A stretch of 64,000 bases of DNA, taken from Trichostrongylus colubriformis (Eukaryota; Nematoda; Chromadorea; Rhabditida; Trichostrongylidae). Shown piece after piece: positions 31,606 to 45,077 of the stretch. Each line of letters opens with the position of its first letter. The stretch's first letter is position 1. The DNA lies in contig OZ022256.1 in assembly GCA_963978905.1 (NCBI GenBank), forward strand, positions 23,983,886 through 24,047,885, given 5' to 3'. The position numbers were made by a program, and so were the translations under genes. The notes under the pieces are model-generated. The model was not told the DNA's origin, searched no databases, and worked only from the letters and a program-made list of their open reading frames with translations.

Positions 31606-34600
31606 CTATCGAGGAAAATTGTTCAAAGGGTGGGGAGGCGGTGGTGCACGTTGATGGCTTGTTGGTATCACCGCATACTGCGCCATGATCGGGATGTGAT
31701 CTGATGGCACGTGTGGATGTGGAAAACCTTAAATGTGTTCATTGTGAAATCATCACTAAAATAATGTCTCCAGACGCACCAATTATCTTATTTTGTGCCA
31801 CCCAGTTCGAATCGAAAGCGCCAAGGAAACCAAGTCGAGCCAAAGATTGAGGTGTCGAAAATATATAGTCAATCATTCCCTTGAAGTCCAACCTGAACAA
31901 GCGAAGTCATTTGTACTGCGAGAAATAACAGAAGCAAATATATGTTTTTTTTTTCTGTACTTACGTGTAGTTTGTGAACGGTATATTGCTCAGTTCAACA
32001 GCAGAGTCCAGTCGCAGTGAATGAGTGAAGCAGTTCGGATCGCGAACGCCAGACGAAAAGCGTTCCAAACAGCTATCGTCACGAAAGCCTTTCAGCTCCG
32101 CATGAGACCGAGAAATTTGGCCGCGAGAGAGGAACTCGAAGACTCCTTAAATATCCCCAAGACACTTCGTTACAGAAAGCTGACGCAAGGTTGAAAAGAG
32201 ATGTGAAAATCATATTCATCATACAAATTCAGTTAATGACATGGAGCTGCGCAAGGATCAAAACCACACTCATCCTCGTCGAATACATAACCAGGAAGGG
32301 CTTTATTGTGAAAATTAAATCAACGAGCGCGCCTACGCCAGCCTTAAATTTGCGATTTACGAAATGGAAGGAACAAACATGTGCGGTCGGAGTTTAACAA
32401 GGTTACACCTTATTTTTGTTAGAAAACTAGCAATGAACAACGACTACTCTACGGGATGGTGATACACAGGAAGACACAAAAAGGGAGGGAAGAATTGAAT
32501 GCAGGTTTCAGTTAACTAGTCCTGATGTCATCCACTCAGAAAGAAGGCATGAAAGGCGTTAAGACCATTACAGCATAATGTGAACTGACTTTTTGACACC
32601 ACAGATTGTCTCTCAAATTTAAAGGCACCAGTAGGGGTTGGAAAACTGAGATCTGGAAGTACATGTTCTCTGAAAACGAGTCTTCTACTTGCTTTATGAC
32701 GACGCCGGAAGCACGGTATGTCGCTCTGCGGTCCTGCGGCCGGGGCAGTCGCCGGGAGAGGAACGATCGCAGCCGGCTGGTTCAGACACTGGCCTGTCTT
32801 TTGTCGACTCCGGCTTGTCACGCAGAGGACGAGAAAGATGAGGGGGAATTGCGGGGTTCCTATTCCTCGGTTTTTTCGCAGTTTTCGGTCGTTCTTTCTC
32901 TACTATTATGATGCTGAGCACCCTACTTTCACATCCCACAGTCTACCAAATTTACCCCTTCCGGTGTCTTTAAACAACGCATAAGACCCTTGACTGATCC
33001 GTACAATTCCTGACGGCTGACGCTACCTCCGGTTCTGAGTAGGAGGAAATGACGGGTGAAAAAAGAAGGGAACGGTGAATTCCATCAATAAGTGAACCGA
33101 ATCAATATTCCGAATAAAGAATAATGTACCTGAATCGGGAAGCGAATTCAAATCACCGCAAATGAGTACGGGAGTCTGCTGAGGCGTTATTCGAAACTGC
33201 TCAGCGACCTGCAACTTTTACTATTACCCATCATTGATACACTCAACTATATTATAACCAATGAAGGGCAAACACTGTGATCTCTACTGATATTACTTCA
33301 CTGGGCATACCTCCTCAAGAAGTTTGTAGAGCTCATGTGCCAGCATCATTGTTTGAACCAATTTGACGTCACAAAGTTCAGGGTCCCAATGTATGTGAGC
33401 GGTACAAACCACGAGTGGTGAACCAACTACATTGTCTGCCGCAGCCATCGTCATGCGTCCTTGGGATAGAAATGTGTTAGAAATTTCACCATGTGATTAC
33501 GTGATTACGAAAAGACGAGCAAAACACCTAATGCGGAATTCCAACTTGGGTTGTCACTAATCAATTTAAATCAACACACTTACTGTTATTGTAGACGTTC
33601 TCCTTGATCCGGAGAACAGCACATAGCGCGATATTATCTCGAGGCATTACCCGGTTTAGCATATGCTCCGATGTAGCGGCTTTCTTCACAACAACCTGCG
33701 TGAACTCTATCAGATGTTCTCTTTCTATCTCGAACCTGTAATTCAAAGAATCAAATCAATATATCAAATCAAGATAAACATAATTGTGAGAGCTGGCCAA
33801 CTTCTATATTTAAGGATACATGCTGAAGGACATACTTTTCCGACTTCCAAAAGATCGCACATCCATCTACATACTTCCGATCTTCCTCATTCATAGTCTT
33901 TGCACGAGATTTCGGAGAAAAAATACCCGTATATCCTAACACCTTCAATTCCGGTTGGAACAAAAGACGGAATTGCTCTGTCTCGACTTCCTAGAACAAA
34001 AATATTTAGATTTAATGACGCCACCTACAGTGATGAAATATATTCCTAAAAAATTCTCTGAATCCATCGAAACCGAAAAGCGATCTCGCAGTGTCGTTAT
34101 CTATGATCTAGATGAGGTGTCAAGAAACCTACGCCCTTCTGATGTCATAATGATCTCGAGGATAAGGTTTAAATATTTTTGATGCACTTAAGATCGTCCT
34201 TCCAAAATTATCGAATAACCTAGGCTGATCCCCAACGTCCCCGTCTTGTCAAAGTGGTCCTTCCGCCTCACCCTCATAGGCAAATGGCCCGATGCTCGAC
34301 TGCTTCGGGAATCAGGCTTCCTTTAGGCTTTCATTCGTAACGGTATGAATCTTAAGGTAAGGCAGTGCGACTTCGAGCTCAGACAAATGGCGCGTGAGAG
34401 AAACCGAGATCGTGACAGCAAAAAGTAGGAGGTTTATAGAGGACATCTAAAACATTTCCAAATTACCAAACAGACGCTCGGGAAATCATTGAGCATGCAC
34501 GGTTCTGTTACATTACGTTGCTGTCGAATAATGCTAGCAGGTTAGTCGATAACATTACACATCTTCATTGCTTTATTTCTCATATCAAGCCTGATATTCT

Positions 34601-37600
34601 GTTTATCACAGAAACCTAGCTGAAAATTAAAATACGTGATTCGAAGATTGTTGGTAACCTTCCCTACTTTCTGGTTTGATCTGATCGTACTGGATGAAGA
34701 AGGATAAGGATTTTTTGGCTTTGATCAATCGTTCTGGGATGCGCCTGGGAAGCGCTTTCATGTTCAGTAAACTATCCTGTCGCTGCACCAGATGGTTTGA
34801 TCTACTCCCTCATGCTTTCCTCTAGTAAGAGTGCTTTTTTCAGAAAGTTTCCGAGGCAAACCTTGATCGTAATCTTGAATCTCCATTCTGATATGCATGT
34901 TTTTTTCAGTGCTGCCCACTTCACTTATGATTAGTGGATGAACACACTTCATTCCTGATCCATTTACACTGATATCAATGTAACAAGATGTGTTGACCGC
35001 CGAATCATTTGAAGCCGGAGAGTGGTGGCCTTCCTCAGCGGTGCGATATGCAGAGTAAATGACTAGATTATGGTCACCCAATAGCTTAAGCACTATATGC
35101 TCACAAATGAATACACTGTACTCTGATATCAGCTTTATCGGGATGTTTTAACTGCCAAACTACATAGGCATTTATAGGGATACCAGGTGGGCTAGCGCTC
35201 AGTACTGCGCTTATCACATTACGGAACTGCGCGATATGGACTTCTTCGATATTGGTTCGTCAGAACTGACTATTGCCCCATTACATAATTCTGCCGTGTT
35301 ATTCGCGCAGTACTGTGTGATAGCCCGACTGGTATGTAATAAAAGGTACAAACACCAGTTATGTAGCACCCATGGTTGTCCACGAAAGCATCATGTGGGA
35401 AAAGGTGACTGTTCGGTTTTTCGGATTCCAACCCGGATTTCCCCTAACTCTTCGACGGTCACGGTAAAAAAGACCCATGATTTACAGAAAAAACACAGAA
35501 TACTTTCTTCCGTAATTTGAAGCACAATACGTTTACGTTTTATTGATGTGGATTGCATGGGGATTTCTGCCACATTTAGGCAAAAACAGATTCTGTTCTC
35601 GCACTTTTTGCCCTGAACTTTCTCGTGAATACCGCTCTTCTAGACAGATATTGTCAATGAAAAAGTAGTGTGGAGTGTGGCGATCGTTAGAATCTAAGAG
35701 TTGAACTATAAATGCAGATCACCAGAGAGTTCCTTGTGTGAGCCGCAGCTTCTATTGATCCATACTGTTAGGCGACATTACTGCGCGACTGCATTCGCCG
35801 TGACGCGAATTAAAGCATGCAGCCTCGGCAGCCAGTGCCTACCTAATCGAGATCCAAACCGGAAGTGGTCTAACAGTGCATATGCGCGTATCTCCTAGGA
35901 CCGCAAGATTCCAAATCACGAGTTTGGGCACGTAGAAGCGTGCCCCTCTCGCGATTGTACCCTTTAGAGTACCGATCCACAACACTTTTTGGGAACAAGT
36001 TTCTAAAAAATAAGAGCAAAATCAAAGATTACCTGTAATGTAATGATGTCGGCCTCATAATTCCGAATTTCTTTCATTATAGACATCTTCCGATACTCCC
36101 AGTTGAGGGCCCATGACGGACAATAGGAATATTGATTGACAGTGGCGTATTTGTCACATAGCACGTTGTAGCACAGAACAGTGAATGTGGCTGAAAACGT
36201 AGAGGTTACTTTGGACCACAAAAGGGCAGTGGAAAAAAACAAATTTGATAGTACTGCGAGAGGCTGCGAAAAGGAAACAAAGAGCAATTGCAAGAGTAAT
36301 TCAACAGTGGAAATATATGCTAATATAGTTCCAGTACCGTATTTCACTCCACTGTAACAATTCTGATCTAGTTTGCGTCGGACCACACACTCTTTGTATA
36401 GCACGCTATAGCACCACGCGAAACCACGCGAAATGAATAGAACTGGCAAGCAAAAATAGACTTTTTCACAATACCTGCACAAGAAACAACGCGCCTGGAG
36501 CCAACTACTTGGTAATACTGATATCACGCGTTAATTTTTTTGTGACGCGGTAGCGTTTATATCAGGTTGTTGCAAAGGAAATTCAGGTTTTGTTTTTTTT
36601 TCTATTAACGCATCATATGTTTTAGAGGCACATTAAGCGATAACCAGACCTGCAACTCACCTTTCTAGTGCATTAGATTCCCAAGGAACTGTTCAAGCTG
36701 TACACTTTATGAGGCATCGCGGCGCGCATTCACAACGCTAAGCCCGCTCGAGCCCCCTTTGACTCCGCCCTCCCACTCCGACCACATATAGCATTGGACG
36801 AAGCTTTATGCAACGTGGCGTTCAAGTGGGCCTGTGATTTAAGCCATAAGTTAAAAAAGATGTTCTAGTAGTTAAGCAAACGTTATTATTGGAAAACTGG
36901 TGATATCTTGGAGTTCCTCATGGTCCATCCAACGGGAACTGATTCAAAGGCTCGTTTTCACGTGGTAGCCTAGTACAAGGCCACTTGTCGGAGGAGCTTT
37001 CAGATATTCCTTTCTCGGCGTATTCCTCAGCACCTCTAATATCACAATTCAGCGCTTTAACCCATATAAGGTGATCGCGGAATGTGCCGTTAATGTGAAT
37101 TATCATATGTCATTCGGAAGCCTATTCAATGCTCTTTTTAAAGACACCGTTAGGGGTAAATTTGGCAACTTGGGGGATTACGAAAGAAGAGGTGCTCATC
37201 AATATAACATTAGAGAAAGAACGACATAAAACGGCGAAAAAACCGAGAAATAGGAACCCGAAAACCGCCCTTCCCTCTTCCGTCCCCTGCGTCTCTAGTC
37301 GAAGTGGACTGAAGACAGGCCAGAGTCTGAACCAGCCGGCCGCGATTGTTGTCCCGCCCCTCCACGTCGACTCCCCCGTGCGCATAACGGCATAACGGCA
37401 TGACGAGCTGCGGGGCCGCCATAAGACCCATGTCGCGTTTTTTTTTATGCGATTTTCACCACATGTAACCCCTTCTGAAGTAGGAGGTTCGTTTCAGAGA
37501 ACATGTAATCCCAGATTTCAGTTTTCCCTTACCCCTAATGGTGCCTTTAAAATTTTTGTTGAAAATTTATTGTATTGCCTACCAATAATCCGGGTATTAA

Positions 37601-40600
37601 TTGCCGTTGCCGAAACGTGATTTCCGCAATGTTTCCTTCCATGAGCTCACAGCAGGGCGTAATCAGCTCCAAATGCTCGAAACATCATCGAAGTTAGGTG
37701 GGAAAGAGGATTCAACAAATCCACCGTGCAGCGTTGGTATCAAAAGTATCGCTCTGGCAATATCAGCCCGGTGGATGAGCCCCACGACTTTTAATGGTCT
37801 GCAGCCGGTCTCATCCGCCACAGCTTTTTGAACTAGCGCAAAAAATCGACGAAATGCACCGGAAGCTCCGGTGTATATGCCCGAGATTGGTCATTATGAA
37901 GGGACCAATCCTCCTCCACGCACAAGCAACCCTCAAAAGTTGAAAGGTTTGATACGGGCTCCACCTTATCCACCACACTCGTCAGACGTTTCGCCCACCA
38001 AATGTCACTTCTCAAGCGTCTGAACAAGAAAAATGCTTCAAAAACCGAATCCATGTGGAAAACGCCTTCGTTGACTTTACTGCCTCCCATGCAGGACTTC
38101 TACGCTAAAGGCACGAATAAACTTTTCTCATTGGCAACAATGTGCTGATTCTAGTGGGCTTTGATTCGAATGAAAAATTGGCAACAATGTGCTGACTCAA
38201 GTGGTTTTTGCTTCAATTGAAAAGTTTATTCTAAACTACGTCCCTTTGCAGTTAGGGTTTAAAAACCTGCATTACTTATAGCCGACTCAACGATACGTGA
38301 CGTTTCCACTTCGAGCTGCCGTTGGACACTACTTCCTACTCAGCTAGATGAGAAATACAGCGGTTCATTCTGCAAAACCACCCATACACGCCCAGGTGGC
38401 GGTATCGTGTTTACAGAATGACAGTGGATGATGGTCGTTAAGTAAACCGCCCTGATGCAGTTTTGATTTAGGAGATGCCACATGATTGCGTTGGTGATAA
38501 CGAGTAATCTGATAAAAAGCGGCTAGCAGCAAAGCCGGTTTTGTCATGTTGCTCGCGATTGTGGACCGCTCCCCTTACAGTGTTTAGCTATTAGGTGTCC
38601 GCGAAAACCGGCTCCGACTGAACGCGCAACTTGCAATCGTGTCGCTTCCCCGCGGGCATGATCTATTGCAAAGATTGCGTATGTTTTCTATACTATGGAA
38701 TGAGGTAGGTGAGAAGCATCACACATAGTATAACTGCATCTACTTTAGATTAAAAAGCAGAACTTTTTGCTGCGTAGACAGCTTTGCAGCCAAATGGCCA
38801 CTACTTTGACATACTTCTAATTAGAGAATAGTGAAACAGCATAGTGAAAACAAAATGTAAGAAGCCTATGAAACCCCACATCACGGAAAGAAAAAAAAGA
38901 GAAAGCGATTCCATACCTATAGGTCGATCAGGATCAGCATGCCGAATCATCACCCATTCACGTTCAGGTGGCGGTGCCGTATTTACTGAATAAAATGTGT
39001 TAGTTGGCATTGAGTGATTTAATTCTCACCATTAAACAAGTAGCACCCTAATGGAACCATGATTCCTTTCCAAATCACCACACTGGCACATGCGCCTACG
39101 CTAGAACCCGCTAAAAACCCGATGCGCGTGTTATCTTTACAATAAACGCGAACGCCGAGATAAGGTGATTCGCTGCGCAACCACTTCAGCGGACACCTCT
39201 TTAGAACGAACGCCAGCCTAGGTCAATTAGACATGAGGGGAGAGCATACAATTCAGTCTTTGGTAATAACGCATTTCTAGCAAAAGGATAACATAACCAG
39301 AATTTGGAAGCTAAAAAAGAAATATTTCAGCCATATGCAACATTTTTGCATCCACACATATGACGTCGCTACTATTCGAATAGTGTTCAGTTGAAATTGC
39401 GTAGCCCCTTCTTTATGAGTCGGTGGAGTAAGATTTCAAAGCTTTGCGTCACCCCTGTTGCATGTAGCATCTTTTCCAAGACACAACTTGTGAATTTGAA
39501 GGGGATAAAAAAGAAAGTAGGGAGTTCAGAGACGAAGTACTGAGGAGGATGAAACCATACGAAAGGAAAAAATAGGAGCAAAGCAACATCTTTTCGACAA
39601 ACCACATTCAAAAACAGTTGGGATTATTTCACTCAGCCAGTGTGAATTCACCAACATTACAGATTGATCGACATTGCCAAAAGATCATATTTCGATTTCA
39701 CGGTACTGGCGCCGGTGTTTTTGATAACAAATGGAAAATATTTGACTTGTACTCTGCTCTTCATAGTTCTCACCTTTATATTGTGAACAAGCACGATTTC
39801 TGTTTTAAACGTTACTTCTCATTCAGTTCAGTCGTAAGACATATGTTGAGCAGATGGACATAAAAAGAATGGGAAAACAATATATAAAAATATAAAGAAC
39901 CCACCAGTAAATTGACTTTTCTGGTCTATTCCAGGGTTGAGGAAGAAATGGAAGGTAAGTGGGTTGACGTCTGCAGGTGATCCAAAAACATTTAGAGAGA
40001 AAAGATTCGTTGGCTTCTTGGATGTGAGAGATAAATTTTTTTCAACTAATGAAAGGAGGTCGTTCAAATCTGAAGAAGAGGCGGAAGGCTCCCACGTCTT
40101 TCTTTCCTCTTGATGAGATGATCGACCACCTGGTGTTGGAATGCAGGTGGGCCTTGCGGCTAGCTGCTGACTTACTGCGAAACTGGCACGAGTGGAATAC
40201 TCAGTGGAAGCGGCGGTCACGAAAAAAGATGCTTGGAACGATGTTATGGAGCATTGCTCGGTGAGATCTGAGGAATCAGGCTCCGATATCCTTTGCGAGA
40301 TGGAATCACAAACATTTCTCACGTTGGGCGTTATTTGTACCGTTTCCCGATGCATCACAACTTCAACAGCGGTATCGGGCAGATCAAGTGAATCGAACGT
40401 GCAAGATTCTTCACGGGAATTCAGAAATCCTGAGCGCATTGCGACAAACCGCTGATTGTACCTTCTTTGCTGTAACTCTGCCCATCTCTTAGCACGTCGA
40501 GCAAATCGCTTCCCTGTTCCTCTTCCTGTGTAAATGTTTCTACTCGCTCCAATCGAGGTGAGTTCCGTGAACGGGTCATTCTTTTCCCTAGATGAATGTG

Positions 40601-43600
40601 AGACACCATTCGACATAATATGTAGGACGAGCGCATTCAGCACATTACTGAATCACGAGGAACTTCGAGTTGAGCAGATTGATCTAGGGAAAACACAAGA
40701 GAAGCTAAGTCTGAAAGGGGGGTAGATACCGTCGTAGATGGGCGCACCGGCTGGGCGGGAAGGGGCGTGTTTCAGAGTGCGAGCGCGATGAATTGGATCC
40801 GACATGCAGAGATGGATGGCCAAGTGAGAGTTTAAGGGCAAACACGAAAAAACTTTCGATGAAACTTCCAAAGCACTTCAAACTACATATAGTTACAACT
40901 GATGCGATGATTTGCAGCCCCTTTAAGTTCCACGATTACCATGTGGAAAAATCGCAAGACATACAAGATGCACTCCTACCCCTTGGATCTACGACGACAA
41001 TGAGGAGGGATGAAGCAGCGAAAGGCTTCAACACTACGACAGCAATATTTACAACACCTTTCTCCTTGAGCCCCTGAAATTTGATTACCCCATCCAAAAA
41101 CTTTTGAGATGAAGCCCTCTGAAGTTCATGAAATGTTACACTTCTTCGCGGTGATATTCCATCCAACATTCCGAGAGAATTCAACAGATAATTGAAGCAA
41201 AAATTTCGAGCAAAAATTGAACAAACAGCAAACAATCGAGCGTGAGCGTGTAATACTTTATACATATATCCTTTACGTGTTTAAGTAAAAAGTCTTCAAA
41301 AAATTTAAACTCAAGATTTTTCAAAAAGATGAAGGCTCATGACTAAAATGAGCAATCTTAGAATGAAAACGTGCCTTTTCAGGAAAAGGTTCCCGCTCCA
41401 CGTCAAAGTGAAGATTCGACAAAGATTGGAACTCACTTGCTAAATGGTCGTGCAGAAAATGTAGTAATTTGTGGGATCCATTGCTTTCGTGATAAATCTT
41501 ATTAATCTCAGGAGATAATGGATTTCCTTGGAGACCTGAAGTTGTATTAACATGACAGATGGAACACAACGAGATTTAACGGTAATAGTGATAGTTTCGA
41601 TTTCGATCAACATAACGAAAATCTTCGATCAACATAACGAAAATCATGGAAGACGATATTTACAGCAAAGGAGCGGACCATAATCAGCATACAATTATGA
41701 AGTAATTGAATTATCTACTTCCACCATACGAAAAAAAAAAACCGAAAACCTCGCTTTAGGGGAGCAAGGGGTCGTATTCGAAATGCTATAACAGTGGGCC
41801 GAACGGGAGTGCAGATTAACATAAAACTTTATCAGGCATAAAATTTATAAATACATGGCAGTAGGTACCACAAGCTTTCAAGAATCAATCGATTACCGTG
41901 AATAAACACCCACCCAATGTTTGTATTCTGAAGAGCTTTCCGAGCTCGTATGGTAGAACTCGAAGCTGGTTGTGATTGAGATAGAGGTGGCACAGGGATA
42001 TCATATCACCCAGTTCCGCCGGAAGGCTCCTTAGCTTGTTATGAGAGAGATCCAGCATTGTCAAATTCGTCAACTAAATATAGAAAACTGATTGTTGAAT
42101 GTCTCAATGATATGCACAGATGAAACTGATAAGCACAACATCAATGAAGGAAGTAGGTTGGAGTGTTACTATAATATACCTGCGATATTTCGGGTGGAAC
42201 GCGCGTCAACTGATTGCCATTGAGAAACAAGGCGGATAAGTGACTCACTTGCCATAACGCATTCGATAAGTTACGAACTCGACCTAAAGAATAACGTCAA
42301 TTTTCAAAATAAGTGATTAAGGATTGTCATCGACATCACTCTGTAAAGATCTTTACCATGAATCATTGCCTTTCTGTATTTCATTTTGATGTACAGCGAA
42401 AACAGAGTAATACTATTAGGCTATAAGGAAAGTTTTGGCCGGTTTTGAATTTTCAACTTCGACAGATCATAACTCGATTCAGAGTGCATCTTTTCTTATA
42501 AAATTAGCACTAGTCAATTTGCTACACTCTTGGCAACATTATACATACCTACATATCTCCATTTGATAAAAGGCTGATGATTTATATTGCGCGAAAGGGA
42601 AAGAAGTCGGCTCAAAATCGCCATTCATTCTGAACACACTGCTAATGAAGGAGCTGTCTAGATGTTTGAGAAAGTGGCGCTTACTTAGCGCTAGATCTGG
42701 TGAATATGATGAGCGAGTGAGGGCTTCAGCCTGCAACTGCTTCAATTGCTGGAATAGGATTTGTGAAAAATGCGCTTGCGCATAACTGCCATGAGTGGTC
42801 CCGCGGCCGCTATTTTTTTGGATTTTTCCAAACCAAGGCTACTAGGGTTGGTCATCTAAGTTTGCTTGTTGAGGGCCGATACTTGTGGATATCCCCTGCA
42901 AATATGGACGCTCATCGTCCTCTGCCGTTTTAATTAGAGCGATTTGACCAATTGAAAATCCAAGCAGTTCGTTCTCATTTCTGCACTTTTGAAACCATGG
43001 ACAAAGTGTTCTATGCAATGCTTCACCCTTCCTCTTGCGTATTCACATTTGTGGTCATCTTCGCTGGGACTCGGCCAAATAAGACCTCGTAAAGTCATCT
43101 TAAAAGAGCCATTTTCGCAGTACTTTAAAATTTCTCTAATAATTCGAAACTTGTGGCATTCCAAATAAAGCATATATTTAAAAAGAGCAACTTTTTAACT
43201 ATCTGAGGTGCACAATGTGTCAACTGATTCATGTTGACGCGCTCTGATATCCGAATTCATCTTGTGAACGCAAAAAAGCGGGCTGAACTTTCCTTATAAC
43301 CTGATACAACAGTAACCCTACTCTATGGGAACAAATGCGCCTACCCTAACATCATTTTACCCAGTAACGATTTCCTGACTTAGGGTGAATCATCCATTAC
43401 AGCTGATCAGCACTCAGTTAGAACAGCCACGCGATGTACTGAGTCTCCGAAACTAGCAAGCCACTACATCGAGTAGCTGCCAAAACTCGCTACTGACAAG
43501 GTGGAAACGAACAGGAAATGAGTGAGAGAACAGCGATGGCAAACAAACACAGAAGGCGATATTCGCAGAACAGTGTACACTACTTGGCTAACTTCACCTC

Positions 43601-45077
43601 ACACTCAAGGCAAAAGAACCACCCGGCGTATGCTTGAACTAATCATTTGAACTTCTACGTATTTTTTCAGCGTCCACATGAAGGGAACACCATACACGAA
43701 GAATCATTCACACAATAACTCAAATAGAGATTGCAGTAGAACACACAATTCACCTAGAAATGAGCTTGCACCGCGAAAAAAAATGAATAGGCCATGAACG
43801 CTCATCATGAAAAACAAACGCTAAGCCGGTAACACTGTGCATGCGAGCTCGCAGTCTCGCAAGTGAGCAACCAGATGACCTCACATACGAAGGCAGCTAA
43901 CAAGGAAATGAAGCCAAAAGTTCTACATCACTCCTTGTCTAAATCACTAGTGTCGCTTAATCCGCTGCAGAACCCATGGATAGCAGCGTTTCACGAAAAA
44001 AAAATTGATGCTGTCGAACCAATAACATTTCAACGTGGCTTCCACATTGGATTTCAAAACAACCAGGAGAAAAAACCTGAGCCCATGACCAGGAAAAGAA
44101 GGATCTTTCAGAATTCTCAAACATGTAAGTATGAGCTCGGATTGCATGGAAAAAGGCTAACCTCGTCGTGGAAATTTAACAAGGAAAAGAATGATCATCA
44201 TGGATGTTTGAATGTACTTATAAACCCTCGTACAACTTCGTGAGCATCTTAGAACTTCTCAGTCAACTATGTCATGTCCAGTCAATGCGCAAATAAACCA
44301 CACACTCGAGAGAGAGAGGAAGGAATTTCTGGGAGTTCGAACCACGTGTCATGACTGAACATAAACGCAAACGTCATTCGGGCCAGTGAGGGTTGAGTGG
44401 GGGAGAGAGAAATGCGACTTTGCGTTCCTTCTCATTAATAGCGTATCGCGCACCATTGCACACAAATACGTAAAGACATGACAAACATGGAGTTCTAGAT
44501 TAGAGAGGCGGAAGGAGCTTCAGGTAAGTAAACCAAAAGACCACTCGAGAAAGCCCATTTTGCACGTAAAGGTTTTTTCGACCACGTCGAAGGTCCTTTC
44601 CCTGCCTAGGCCTGGGCTAGAGCAATACCACCCTCCGTCTACATGAAAAAGCATCTGCCACTACCAGATGCAGGAATTGTTCTTTGTACGTTTTGATCTA
44701 TACTGACAGCGTCGTCTTTCCTTAGATATAGCAATTCCGCTGTTTCAATTTGTGCTAGGGGCCCGAGATCCAAGGAGCAGGCATTGACTGAATTGCCACT
44801 GTTAGCTCGCTCTTCCACCCATTGGGAATTTCGGAAAGCAGAATTAAGAGCATTTACCAAAAGAAGGAAAAGACTTACCGTGAATTTCAAGCTCAGTCCA
44901 ACGTGTTGTTTTTCCTTGATTTATTTCGTCCTCAGATAAAATCCGATGAACTCTGCTCATGCCATTAGTCAATACTTTCTTCCCATCATTATTTTCAACT
45001 TTTGTCAGAGGAAGTCCCGCACCCCCTCCCTGTTTATCCTTATATTCTCCACTTCCGTTTAATTCCCCGTTTTGCAT
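31606..45077 (-). CDS. ccr-4: CCR4-type deadenylase (CNOT6/CNOT6L orthologue)
   Basis: Exons (-): 45077-44879, 42283-42180, 42073-41914, 41535-41371, 36190-36033, 33990-33836, 33735-33584, 33459-33311, 33208-33130, 32145-31965, 31892-31780, 31727-31606. Phases agree throughout and give 578 aa ending TAG (human CNOT6L about 555). Residues 70-165 are leucine-rich repeats (LTMLDLSHNKLRSLPAELG), which in this family bind the NOT1/CAF1 scaffold. From about 210 comes the Mg-dependent exonuclease-endonuclease-phosphatase domain: LCYNVLCDKYA, LQEVETEQF (catalytic Glu), AHIHWDPE, CGDLNSLPDSG, LDFKGMIDYIFS, HPHVPSDH (Asp/His). All expected catalytic residues are present. It removes poly(A) tails in the cytoplasm as part of CCR4-NOT. 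The start ATG follows a TTTCAG at 45085-45083, five bases upstream, so this could be a trans-splice site. The donor at 41371 (GTTTTC) is weak. The 5.2-kb intron after it contains a possible cassette exon. Confidence 0.95.
32619..32973. mobile_element. AAAGGCA-family element in a ccr-4 intron
   Basis: Ends TTAAAGGCACCAGTAGGGGT and TTACCCCTTCCGGTGTCTTT are terminal inverted repeats. The interior matches 37138-37550 in reverse orientation (GCAGCCGGCTGGTTCAGAC, TATTCCTCGGTTTTTTCGC). Confidence 0.75.
34510..34740 (+). pseudogene. non-LTR retrotransposon endonuclease relic
   Basis: Across stops, one frame reads SRLVDNITHLHCFISHIKPD, then ILFITET, LKIKIRDSKIVG and SDRTG. This fits the start of the apurinic-type endonuclease of LINEs (L..L...PDI..ITETWL ... 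S.I.....F..DR.GGG). At least two in-frame stops interrupt it. No reverse transcriptase was found nearby, so it is a small 5' fragment in a ccr-4 intron. Confidence 0.6.
35185..35337. mobile_element. small MITE in a ccr-4 intron
   Basis: ACCAGGTGGGCTAGCGCTCA at 35185 is inverted (imperfectly) at 35300-35337 (CAGTACTGTGTGATAGCCCGACTGGT). A half copy of the right end lies at 61116-61170. Confidence 0.5.
37138..37550. mobile_element. AAAGGCA-family element in the large ccr-4 intron
   Basis: TTAAAGACACCGTTAGGGGT at the left and CCCCTAATGGTGCCTTTAA at the right form clear terminal inverted repeats over about 23 bp. This is the best-preserved pair of ends in the family. The 413-bp interior has open frames on the - strand but no transposase motif. 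Confidence 0.8.
37610..38130 (+). pseudogene. mariner transposase relic with middle deleted
   Basis: FHELTAGRNQLQMLETSSK resembles the start of the mariner DNA-binding domain (F.EF..G.....A..NI). KVSLWQYQPG matches KFRSGNTSL. Further on, ILLHAQAT stands where LLHDNARPH is expected, PPNVTS where SPTDYH is expected, and NAFVDFTASHAGLL matches the C-terminal helix. Several stops and frame changes occur. The part between the two domains is deleted. Confidence 0.65.
38115..38231. repeat. two-copy tandem repeat inside a small palindrome
   Basis: TTGGCAACAATGTGCTGA occurs at 38131 and again at 38178 (47-base period). GAATAAACTTTTC at 38115 and its inverse at 38219-38231 bracket the pair. This lies at the 3' end of the mariner relic. 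Confidence 0.7.
39905..40525 (-). CDS. ccr-4: candidate cassette exon of ccr-4 (207 codons)
   Basis: An open stretch of more than 600 nt lies in the large ccr-4 intron, in the sense strand. It is bounded by TTTACACAG at 40525 and GTGGGT at 39905. It starts and ends in phase 1, exactly as needed between the exons ending at 41371 and starting at 36190. Inclusion would add 207 residues between the LRR and the nuclease domain (785 aa total) and give the join FTGATFTVLCYN, close to the SASFTVMCYN of human CNOT6L. The insert is rich in Ser, Arg and Gln with a basic start (GKRFARRAKRWAELQQRR), probably disordered. It could also be a separate nested gene or chance. Confidence 0.5.

Noticed and set aside
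43863..44243. 126-codon open frame (+) antisense in the first ccr-4 intron
   Set aside because: No recognised domain, no splice partners and Lys/Asn-rich as expected from AT-rich DNA.
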